Shown here piece by piece: positions 1-11,700 of a DNA stretch of 64,000 nt. The DNA lies in contig OX352761.1 in NCBI GenBank assembly GCA_947095585.1, forward strand, positions 26,193,777-26,257,776, written 5' to 3'. The stretch is from Nephrocerus scutellatus. Taxonomy: Eukaryota; Arthropoda; Insecta; Diptera; Pipunculidae. Numbering within the stretch: the first letter of the stretch is position 1; the number at the start of each line of letters is the position of its first letter. Made by a program: the position numbers and the translations under genes. The notes under the pieces were generated by a model. That model was not told where the DNA came from and did no database searches. It saw nothing but the letters and a program-made list of their open reading frames with translations.

Positions 1-1345
1 ATTTGGGTCTTATTCTGGACAGAAAATGAAAAAAAAACCATTGGTATGGTCTTCAACCTCATATAACTCATTGACTAAAATCTAGACAAATTAAGCAAAG
101 TCCAAATATCAGCTAGACTAGGTATGAGCGGAGCAATTCGTACAACCCTCTCCACCGCACTGGACATTCTGTTCGACCACACCACTTTACCACTCGAACT
201 TTTCAGCAGGCAAGTAGCTACTAGCTCAGCTCTTCGGCTTAATGCTATCTCCCAGTGGTCAATCATCTATCCTGAATTTAATCAGGATCTCAGACAACAT
301 AGACTACACCACTCCGCAACTCCATTTCAACGGAAACTTCCAGGTCACATTCCCCCTCCAGATGATTCTGGGAAGAAGACGCTTACCTGGAAGATGAACA
401 CATTAATTTTTAAACAGACCGGTCTAAAACTGATGACGGAGTTGGCGGAGCTGTTTTCTCAAAAAAGCTAAATCTTAGCCTCTCTTTCCATCTTCCAAAT
501 CACTGTAGTGTTTTCCATGCTGAAATTATGGCGATCAGTGAAGCCATATCTTGGCTGAAGAGAAACGTCATATCCGCTAAGGATATCCGTATATTCTCGG
601 ATAGCCAAGCTGCACTGAAATCCCTGAAATCAGTCTCTACAAATTCAATTATAGCCCTTAACTGCCGATCATCTCTCATGGAGATGGCGGTGTAGTTCAA
701 TATCCACCTATGTTTGGTGCCGGGTCACAGAGACATTCCGGGTAACTGTATGTCTGAAAAACTCGCCAAACAAGGAACTACACTACCCATCTTACCTGAA
801 TATGGTTGCCTAGGCATACCAATCGCTACATGCAAACTCATGTTAAAGTGGGATGCTAATGATAAAACTAACCGTAGATAGTCAAACGGTACAACTTACA
901 TATCGACAAATCAGATCTGACCCAAGCTGGATCCGAAGCGCTCCAAGTGTTTGATTTCTCAAAAAATATCGACATCTGTGCTATGGTAGATTTCATCACT
1001 AGACACCGTCTCATAGGCAGGCAGACAGCAAAAGTTGGAGTCTTCATGAATGACTTCTGCAGACCCTGCATGGGTGAGGAGGAACAGGAGACTATCGTCC
1101 ATCTTCTCGGTACTTATCCAGCGCTCTCCCAAAAATGTAAACTCCTTATAGCAGCTTTCTTCTACAACGACACTAATGATCTGTTCAACATGGACATGAG
1201 CCGTCTCCTACACTTCATACGAAGCTCTAATTGGTTCAACGAGTAGTTGGAAAAAAATTGCCTGATCCGTCTGGTATCACAATGGACCATTGCTGGTCTA
1301 AGTGTGTCGGTTTCACTGACAGCCACCTTAACCTAACCGAACCTA
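1..1345 (+). mobile_element. LOA/I-like non-LTR retrotransposon, decayed 3' half
   Basis: This is the 3' half of a non-LTR retrotransposon of the RNase H-bearing LOA/I type, cut off by the window edge. Read in frame pieces, it shows the end of the reverse transcriptase (LGLILDRK at the edge, then MSGAIRTTLSTALDILF at 124). An RNase H-like domain follows, with the stretches IRIFSDSQAALKSLKS near 590 and LVPGHRDIPGN near 715. A C-terminal zinc-knuckle-like tail closes it (CMGEEEQETIVHLL near 1070). Frames shift repeatedly and there are stops, so it is dead. The tail with TTAACCTAACCGAACCTAA near 1330 looks like a 3' UTR. The clade label is from motif memory; R1 would be the alternative, but RNase H argues for LOA/I. 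Confidence 0.65.
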
Positions 1346-3975
1346 AGGTATAACTTAAGCCGTACCAACTAAGAACCAAACACAATTACGTTTTATATTT
1401 GAACTTTTTGCAATGTACATTTAACTATATTAGATTTAATAAGAATATTCATACATATATATATAAATAGGAAAACCTACAATTGTCCATTGAAAAAAAA
1501 ATCCATTACCTTAACAATTAGATTGCAAAATTTCCATAATAACTGAAAATACTCGTACGCCTGAGCCCTACGCGATCACAGACATAATGCACTATCACAT
1601 GCTCACGTACAATTACCTCTCAATCATCCATGAAGATCTTTGACCAAGGAACTAATTAAGTGGATCTACTGTAATTAACTTTTCTTTTAGTTTATTCAGT
1701 AATCTCAGTCCGAAAAAAAGCCAAGCAAGACATTCGTTGGACCTGCTGTCGCGAGTTGTTATACATTATGAAGCATTTTCTTTTACGTCTGCGTGTGTGT
1801 GTGTGTGTGTGTGCATGAATACCGCACATTGAATGTGCACTTCAGAAGAATTCAATAAAGCCACTGTGACTTCCTCCATATATTGAATGGGTACGGTGTG
1901 TACCATAAATGATTTGCTTGCTACCTTCAAAGACGAGACATGACGTCGTCATCATATTGAATAAATCACTAGCAAGACCGCCTGCCTTTCCGTCTGTCTG
2001 TCTGTCTCTTGTCTCAGTATAGTACCTTCCTACCATATCCAACCGACAATTGATTGATGTTTAATTCTCCTGGATTTTTTTATTGTTACTGTGGCGCTGT
2101 TGAGTTTATAAAGACTCCTTTGGATAGTTACCAAAATTAATAAATCGTGATTGTTTCGGCTGATAGAGATTGCTATGCTCGAATATGTTCACAAGGAACA
2201 AATTGCAAAGGTACTTCACCAATCAGGTAACGCCGAGAAATTACACAGTGGCACAAACGATAAATAGGGCTTCGACGATTTATGCCACAAATCGATCCGT
2301 CTGCAAGCGCTTGCAGTCATCGGCTGATGGCCAAAATCTATAACAATTCAATTGCAATGCGAACGCGAGCATCATCATCGACATTGTACTGACGGTGGGG
2401 CGATGTACATACTACCAATTGACCAACAGCAAGACCTTTTCAAAAAATTAATCTTAGGCTACCTATTAAAATTGTTGTGTTAGGAAGGCCTATAGCCGTT
2501 TGCAGACCGAAACAGCGAAGTTACCAAGTAGTAGTTCAGTGACGGTTCAAGTGAAAAACACACGCGCCATTTCAGCGGGACTTTTAAAAGTTCTCTCTGT
2601 AAACAAAAAGTGTCGGGTAGATATCTTTATTTTAATTATATATATCTTTAAGCAATCATTTAATTCATTAAACCAATTAAATGATTTTATTAACTAAAAT
2701 TCATAAATTTCAATTAAAAACGGGGCGTTGCTAAGGGCGCAGTTTTTTTTTAAATATTTGAAGTCAAATACTGTCAGTTACTGACAAAGAATGTATTACT
2801 CTGCTTCTTTAGTTTGCGAGAACGTCTTTTTTTCGTTTCACCAATTTAATTAGATGGCTGGTGTACCGGAACGAAGAAGCTTCGGTCCTTTATCATTTAC
2901 TCTATTTGAGTGGCAGTTGCGGAAGCATACCTGAAGGGGGTTATAAAAGTACTTCTTTTCTAGATGATTGTGGAAAAGCTAAGCTTTAGAAAGCTCTAAC
3001 TCCATCCCACTTACGTTGAAGAAAGTTTATTCATAACAATAATTTCGCATTAGCTTCTTTACTATAAAAACGCTCAAGGGTTCATATGAGCCTTCCAATA
3101 AATATTTTAAAATTAACGTTTATAGTGTCGCTTCGTCTTCCATATAATCAATTCCGCCCAACCACGTTGATAATGTGAATGATCCTCGTCTCTTCATAAA
3201 ATAAGTTAACATCCATATCTCCACACAGCCTACAGCTGACATCCTCTTCTAGCTGTCTAGAAACAGCTCAGAAATGTGTCTCCTTTTCTGAAATGTTTCT
3301 GAAACATTTCGTTCGGACTGGACGCACCTTTATAAACATTATGAAAATATAAGTTCACCGTGACTCGAGGGGAAGTATGTCAAAAAGCAGTTACGAGTAC
3401 ATGCCGGCAAAACACCTCGTCAACCAAACTTTTTAATGGCATATCTAGGAAAATCTTTGAATCCTTTATGTTTGATTACACTGTTTCTATATACCAAACC
3501 AATTTTGTGTCAAAGCACAAAGTGAAAGCCGTCACAATAGAAACTTTGGCTTTCTGGTGAAATACCAGACAATATATCAGTGTTCCAGAAAAGGACAAGC
3601 AAGTGAAATAGATATAAACATTTGATCGCAAAAGTCTCGAATGTTACTTAATACATCCTAGGGAACAATTTGACTTGGCAGTATTATAATCAAGATTAAA
3701 ATAAAAAAAAATACCCAGATACCCAAAGAAGGATACTTTGCATTCATACATTGCATATTCACAGTTACACTATCCTGTTTTTGCATGAATCAGCATGGCA
3801 TCAACGTGGCTAGGAAATACTGTACACTATCGCGTTAAAATACCAAATAAGTTTTTGCTCCAGTTAGATGAGGAGATTCAGTTCTTTTGTAAAGTTATGC
3901 AATGATGGATGAGCATACAGTAGACATTGGAGCGAAGTAATAATTGTCAAAAATTGTAAAGTGTCAACAGACTGC
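1346..3975. other. stretch without a recognisable gene
   Basis: AT-rich DNA with no supported coding sequence. It holds a (GT)n microsatellite at 1793-1813 and a (TCTG)n run at 1991-2008. The short open frames here show no known motif. Confidence 0.5.
1793..1813. repeat. (GT)n microsatellite
   Basis: An uninterrupted GT dinucleotide run of about ten units. Confidence 0.9.
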
Positions 3976-4551
3976 TTATCTGGCTCGCCTTGCGCAGGAG
4001 GGATATACCCGATAAACTAATAGCTATTATTAAAGCAATGGCTCTAAATGTCATGTGCTGCATAGAGAAAAGCTGTCAGAGGACTTTGAGATCTTAAGTG
4101 GGTTACGACAAGGTTGCATTCTATCGCCGATATTCTTTTTGTTGGTGATTAACAATGTGCTTCGCGCACCTTTATCTACTGGAAACGGAGCAATTCGTTG
4201 GAATCTTACATCTCCACTCAAACATCTGGACTACGCTGACGACGTTTGTTTAATCTCACACAGGATTATGACAACAAATGTGGAAATGGAGGCAAATATT
4301 GCGGGTTTGAAGACTAATACTGCCAAAACCAAAATCATCAACCTCGACACTAACTCAGTAACTTAAGTTAACATGTACGTCATACACTCCAAAAAGGCGA
4401 CAGTTCCATAGAGTCACGGCAATTGGGGGAGAGTTGGAGAGAGCTGAAGCTCATTGCCAGAAACCGCATACGATGGCGCGTAGGCGTAGTAGAGGCCCTA
4501 GGACCCACAAAGGGATATAGGACATAAAGAAGAAAAAAGAAGAAGTCATTA

Positions 4552-4582
<31 letters not shown>
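3976..4582 (+). mobile_element. non-LTR retrotransposon family N1, copy 1 (internally deleted)
   Basis: A reverse-transcriptase remnant with LSGLRQGCILSP near 4098 and LDYADDVCLISH near 4227. It then jumps straight to a C-terminal tail sequence (GAGTTGGAGAGAGCTGAAGC near 4430) and ends in a poly-A of about 30 bases (4553-4582). A second copy at 46565-47193 is closely similar and carries the same RT-to-tail junction. A third piece at 25290-25518 holds only the tail. Stops and the missing middle make it non-functional. Clade not assigned. Confidence 0.7.
4553..4582 (+). repeat. poly-A tract at the 3' end of N1 copy 1
   Basis: About thirty consecutive A residues right after the conserved 3' tail, as expected for target-primed reverse transcription of a polyadenylated element. 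Confidence 0.8.
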
Positions 4583-4585
<3 letters not shown>

Positions 4586-5747
4586 CGAAATGACTACCTT
4601 GAGGTACTCCAGCCAAATTAGGGATAACAGGAAAGTAATAGATTCAAACCGCTATAAGTTGGCTTCTGGCAAATAGGTACCTGGCAAATTTTCTTATAAA
4701 CACAAGACGTTGGACTTAGCAACGAGATAACATCACATACAAACCCACATGGCTGGAGAGGTTGGTTATATTTAACGTAATAAGTGAAGTGAGTCTAATG
4801 AATTCCTACATGTGCTCTGGAAATTGGATGATTTGGAACGCGGCTGTCTAAAGTCATCGCCATCACACTTGGCTCTAGACCCGGGACTCCGTCCCAAGTC
4901 ATCCAGTTTAGCTTCTCTATCATCATCATAGAGTCTCGGTTTAAAGTAAGTGAAGAAACCTACAACATTCTATACGTTTCAAATTCAAAAATCTAACCAT
5001 AACATGCAAGGTGGACAACATGAAAAAGTTAAGTTCGTTAGCCTTCCTTTATATAGTTTGCATAGAAAATTCCTTTACGGGAGAATTGATAGGAGACACA
5101 GAAAGAACAGAATTTCCAGAGCTTATGGATGGTATCGATACCAAAAAGGATTAAGAACAAAATGCGGCTGTAGTTCTTAGCTAAATTCACTGTTGATATC
5201 GCAACAGCAGTTAACTTAAATAAAAGGAAGAAAAGAACACTTCTAAGGCACTTTAAGACAAACTCGCCTCAAGGCCCAAAGCAAAATAAATCCGTCACAA
5301 GAGAATTGTTGCATTGCACTGCCCTGGCTTTCTGGTCAAATATCAGCCAAGAGATGGGCTCTCGCCTGAGAACTGCAAATGCCTGCCAAATATGATGATT
5401 GGATTATAAAGAAAAGTACACCGTCGGCTGCTAAGCAATCACCGGATAACTTTTCACCATGGTAAGTAAATAAATAAAATGGTAAATTATTTGTTTCGTT
5501 AGACAAAGTTAATAAATTTATTAGACGAGCATAGTCGCTGCGCGAATCCCAATTACCAGAAAAAACCGAAGGTGACCGCTGGCCGATTGTTGCATATGAC
5601 AACATTCCGCTAACATTCTAAACAATCGAAGCTGTGTAATTTTTCAAACAACAAAGTAAAAGCTTCAACATATTATTGCACCAAAATTTCGCTTATCGAT
5701 CGCATCATTGTTGTTGGCCGCACCAGTGGTGTGGGGTGGTGGTGCCG
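4583..5747. other. 3' flank of the coiled-coil gene
   Basis: No gene is recognised here. On the minus strand this is the 3' UTR and downstream region of the ten-exon gene ending at 5748. A candidate AATAAA signal lies at 5517-5522 (minus), about 225 nt after the stop codon. Open frames here lack known motifs. Confidence 0.45.
5517..5522 (-). promoter_or_regulatory. candidate polyadenylation signal of the coiled-coil gene
   Basis: AATAAA on the minus strand, about 225 nt downstream of the TAA. It is the nearest plausible signal, but the surroundings are AT-rich and the match could be chance. Confidence 0.3.
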
Positions 5748-8700
5748 TTAGTCGTCCCTTTTGGACATTTCTTCATAAATTTTTTCACTCGCCAATTTTA
5801 TCTGCTTGCGATTTGGTACACTTTGCTGAATCTTCAACTCCTGCATAGGATCTTCTTCGGTTTCTGCTTACAGATAAATTATGCATTTTAGATTCCAACT
5901 GTAATTTGAATTTAAACATCATCTTACCAATTGATTGCTTATCCGTGTTATCTATAGCATCCATCTCCATAATTTCCTTGCTTTCCAAGAACTTTTCATG
6001 GTAATTATCGCGATATTTGTCATTTTCCGGCTGGCTGGTTTCGACGCGGTAGACCGTCATAAGCAGTTGCACTTTGTTATTCACCGTTTTTAAAAGCGTA
6101 GCAACTTAAACAATAATTGTATTGAATTATTATTAAATCTTTTAAGATATCTATGTCAACAAGTATAGGTTACGTACTGTTCTCCTCAAAGTTATCCGGT
6201 GGATACGCACGTGCAACCAGATTTTCAAATTTCAGTAAAGGTAATTTAAGGTCTGCAGTTGGATAAACCCGTCTGGGTGTCTTCATGGGACGGCCAACAT
6301 GACGTAGGATTTCGTTCATATTCCAAAGAGTGTACCTTTAATGGAAGTAAAAGTATTTTCCAAAAAAAATTTACGAGTTTAGTAAGTTTTGTATGTGATT
6401 CCGATTAGGCGATTGTCTCTCCCAAATAACTAAAGTATAACATAATTGTTACCTAAAAAAAAAGAATGAAGTCATAAGGAACCTTGCCAGCTAATAATTA
6501 TATTTGGTGCACCATATCGTTTTCGCCTCGCGCGACCATTCGTGTTGTATTTTTTGCATACAAATTGAAGGACAGCCAATTTTTAGCTGTATCGGAAAGG
6601 CGAACTAAGAGGTTTAACATGACAGTTATTCGTATTCGCCCTTTGCACCACTTAGCGGTTACAGGAAAGCATTAGATAAGTAACTCGAGAGCTTAGAAGA
6701 TCAGAAAAAACCGGTGTTATTCCCTCATAACGAATATAATTGCGTTTCTATGGCAACGTGCGTAACGTACCTGATCGAGACCACAATAAAAATAAAGCAA
6801 TACTGGTGGCTCATCTGAGGTGTAGCCGACATTCAATCCTAAGGTAAAGCGCGGTAGCGTCGTGTAAAGCGTCACTATTTACAACACCAATATCGACAAC
6901 CTACCACTTCCATCGACCCTGTCACCCTAAGCAAAGAGATGTTTACCATCTACAACGACACTAATATCGGCCAACCCTTTTCTGATCTACATCCTCCCAC
7001 TAAGGGTGTCTTACCAACACTATTTAGCTCAGCGACCACAACAACTATAGAATCTCCACTAATATCGGTCACCTAACCCTCACCTTCACGGGTACACCAC
7101 TCACACCTTTGCGTGTCGTGGACTCTTTGGTATAAGTTCCGCACCTTGTGCGGTCCTTGTTCTCTGTACTGTTCTAGTTCACGGACGAGATTCTTCTCCC
7201 AGGCTTTCTTTCGCCGGTGAACTGTTTTTTCATATCTTCTGAGCTCTTTATATTCATCTTCGCGTGCTCGCGATCTATGAAATTGTTGCATTTCCCGGTA
7301 CGCAGAATTCTTACGTTCAGTCGCTAGCTTACATTCGTCATCGAACCAGTCGTTCCGATCTGTACGACTACTGAATAAGATGAAGTCAGCAGTACTAATG
7401 ACAGTATTTTTGAGGCGTGTCCATTTCTTTTCTACGCCTGACATCTTAGCCACAGGACTTACTCTCCCTGCATTTAGGGCGAGTCTTATCGCTTGAACGT
7501 AGTTGATACTGGTCTCTTTGTTACGAAGTGTTGCCGTGTTTACTTAAATCTGATTCGTGAAGCACCATACCAACTTTCATTAGGGTGGCGGAGGTCTATC
7601 AACACGTGGTCTATCTGGTTGCGATATTCTTACACGCAAACTGCGCGGAAGTACTTTAAGGCCTAGATAATCGAAAAGAATAATTTATCTATATTTCTAA
7701 GAAAAACTTAGAAAATAATGTTTAGAAATGATTTTTCTTTTCATCTGCGGTACCATCTCAATAAGCTGAACCAATCTCTACAGACAGAAGAAGAGGTAGA
7801 GACGAATGATCATATTCTCTGTTAGTGTATGGCTCTCCCGTGGTTAAGACGTATCTGGTCTTTTTTCAATAGCCTTGAGACAATAGGTCTCTTAATTATG
7901 CAGTATTAACTTTGTAACAAAACAAAATTTTTCCACGACCAGGCGCTTATCAATGTTGATACCGATCTTGTGGAATTCGTTGCTTAAGTCTTCGAAATCA
8001 TCATTACATAAAAACTTCTAGAAATTTCTACCTTTTCTTTTTAATCCTTGGGCTTTGAAACTGATGTGTGTCTTCCCACAGCCATAAGAATTGGCAAAAA
8101 CCTATTGGCAACTATAAGAGCATATTAGTTGGCTTTTAGTCTAGAAAGTAGTAGGTTCGGATTCTGCCACTGGATCTTCTTAGGCTAACGAGTATCAGTA
8201 ACAAAAACTAAACAAACCCAACGACCACTTAATTGATAACATTACTTTAACCCTTACCTAAGCATCACAAAAATAGCAGCTCGTTCTTTCAGGTGGGCAA
8301 TCATTTCAGCTTTTTGTTCATCTTCATCTTCGACTTTTGCGTGTAGTTCCTTAATGTGATCAATGCGCCTTATCAGGAATCGAACATTGAGCCTAATGTA
8401 GTTAGCTGTATGCCAAGAATATGACACTTTATTTACCTTATCTCCTCTTCGGAGAGATTATTCACTAAAACACTGCGAAGAACATCTGCACGCTTTAGTT
8501 TTTTATCCAGATATTCATGGGTTATCATATCTTTTGCTATATTCTTGCGGAGAGACTCATTGTTGTCTACTTGGATTCTTATTCTGAGTTAATGTGTGTA
8601 AATGTGAGGAAGGACATCAACAAATAAGAATGCAAACTAATAATTCGATAAAATTACCTCGGATAGACCTCCTTTGCCTTTGAACAAAGTGTGACGAATT

Positions 8701-11700
8701 TAACCCGTTTTATGGTGGCCTCGATTTTTTCCAATTCTTCCTTCAACCTGAGCATACTTGGCGTTTCACGTACATATCGTTTCAGTTCCTCCAAATTAAC
8801 CTGCAAACGAATGGAGATTGGCCGTTATTGATTTATCGAACATCACACGATATGACTTGGCGTGATTACGTCTTTGGCATCTTGTTTCGCTTGAACCAGA
8901 TCCTTCATATTTTTAGTTTTCTCTTCTCTGTATTTAGACACCCAAAGTGCTTTAGCATTTGCAGCTTTCCGATTCTTCTCTTCGAGTTTCTTTAGAGAAA
9001 AAAAATTAATCGACAAATTACGAAAAAGAATACCAATTACAGACGATTGTCGTTGCAACATCTCACCCTTAAATGCGCGCTAATGTCCTGAAACTTGGTA
9101 ATTGCAGGTGTCCCTAGTGCGACAATATATTTTGCGAAATTCATCTGATCATCCTGATCGTCATCCAACGATCGCAATATCGGCTCATAAAAGATGGCAT
9201 CATTACGCAGCACTTCAATTATCCTGCGGTAAGTAACATTGATAGTTTTGATCGCATTCAAGCGGACCACCGAATTCTCGATAAGATTGCGAAAGCGTTG
9301 CGCTTTGACCTCCTCGTCAAGGAGAAATTCATTTTGATATTTGACTCTATTTTCCATTTCTGCCCTTGCGATCTGTAACAAGGGAACGCAACGGAGTGAA
9401 TGGATGAGAAGAAAAGTCACACACACACACACACACCGAAACAAACATTTACAATGCAATTACAATAACAATTTGCGGTGGTAAAGTTTTCTCACGATGA
9501 CAGCGCGGTCATGCGACGATTAACTTCACATCGCATGTCGCGCATCCAAACGACGTTGGCGTAGTGATCTCTCACATCGCGACCCACTCACTGAACAATG
9601 ATGAAAATCTCACCGGAATTGTCTAGGGCACAAACACCTCTACGAGTACACATACATACATAAATAGATATGCAAATATGGAATGGAAGTGCTTGCCAAT
9701 AATTATCACTTTGATGCAATTATTGCAATTATAGGATTTGGCAACACTAATAGACAACTAAATGGAAAAAGGGTATCGGATTCGGAACAATTGGTGTACT
9801 TCTAGCTGCTATTACTTCATTGTCTAGGGTTGACGGTGGCCAAATTGTTTTACATGATGCAATCACACATTTAATTTATTCATAGAGCGAATCCGATTTT
9901 TACCAAACAATTATTACATTCAACGACCACAAGTGGGTAGTCATGGGAGCATGAGTGTGTAAAAATTTTAAGTCGCTATATCCATACCCAAACTAACAAC
10001 GTGAGAGTATTGCAGCTTCGTCCAAATTTATTGCGATAGCCAAATGAGGTGTGTACAGTAATACAAAGTAAGAATGAGTTACAATTAATTTAAGTAATCT
10101 TTGCATAATGTTGGTTTTACTAAAAAGAGCTCTACTTAAGTGAAAGTTTTGTGTTTCAGAACTTTCACATAAGTGCAGCTCTTTGCTTTTATATTAACTT
10201 GCTTGTGTCTTTCTGTGTGTCGGTTTATATGTCATTCTGTCTTTTTTATTTTTTTCATTACAAATCTGTGAGTAAGTCTCGTACGCTTTTTTGGGGTAGG
10301 ACTTAACGGGGGTCTTTTGGTGGTCTTAAGGTGGGTCTTTAGATGGGGTCTTGAGGTGAGTCATGATGGAGCCTTCAGGAGAGTCTAGAGGGGGTCTTGA
10401 GGGGGTTTAAAGAGGGTTTTGAGTGGGATATTGATTGGGTTTTGGGGTAGTTTTGAGGTCGTCTTGAGATGCTGTTAAAGGAGTATTAAAGTGGTTGCTT
10501 TAGGCGGTCTTGTGGGTAGTCTTGAAGGGGTCTTGAGGGGGTTCTTGAAGGATGTTAGGGTGCTCTCGAGGGCCTGAGGTCGGTTTGAGGGACTCTTTAG
10601 ATGGTCTTTAGGGGTTTTTGTGGGAGTTTTATGAGAGTTTGAGAGTGAGAGTGATCTTGAAGGTGGTCTTGAGGATGTGTCTATGTGGTCTTGAGGGGTT
10701 TTTTAAAGTGTCCTTCGAGGGTCCTTTCGGGTATTTTGGGGGTCTTGTGGGTGTCTCCATATTACCATTCCATCTGAATAATATTGAAATTTTATAAACA
10801 TATTTCAATAAAAACTAAAAAGTATAAAATTAAATTTATATAAAATGAACTTTTTTTTAAAAAGCAAAAAAAAGCATAGCAGAGTTTTTTAAATTATGTG
10901 ATTTTTTAAGTCACAAATATTCCAGATTTCCATTAATACATTCCAGCGATTAACATTTATTTTATAACAGTTCTAGTTGCTCCAGATCTACCACCTATTT
11001 TATGTTCTACCTTTTAGGGGGCTGCTTCAATAAAAACATTTTTAAAAAAAAAAAAGTTTTTTTTACATAATTTTATTAAAGAAACAAATCTTAGCGTCCC
11101 AGTGTGACATAGTAACTCGTGCGTACACTTGCATATTGATGTTTAGGTTTAAAAAAAACAACACATAAAAATTAAAATTTTTCATGTAAATTCTCTAATA
11201 GAAGATGGGTATGTGTTAAAATTTAAAGAAAATCGGGCTAATTTTTAAAAAATTTACATGGACACGCGGTTCACGGTTCTCAGGGCCCTATCACTCCAAC
11301 AAATTTACAAAAAGTTATGTCCATCAGTGATACACATGTTTTAAAAATTTGAAGAAAATCGAGCTAATTTTTAAAAAATTTATATGGGCACCCCTCGGCC
11401 CTCAGGGGTCGGGCCCGTTCACTCCAAAATTTTTACAAAAATTCAAAATAAAATTTGAAGAAAATCTGGTTGATTTTTTTTTAACTTTTGGGGCCCCACG
11501 ACATGTCCATCAGAGATACACGTGTGTATACAATTTGAAGAAAATCGAGAAAAATTTGTTAAATATTTGTTTTGTATGGGAGCCCGCCGACCCCGGAGCC
11601 CGAGAGGCCTCAAATTTTAATAGAAAGTGTTGTCTCCGAAAATACACATGTGTGCAAAATTTCAATAAAAACGGGCTTTGGGAAGTGGGCTAAAAATTGA

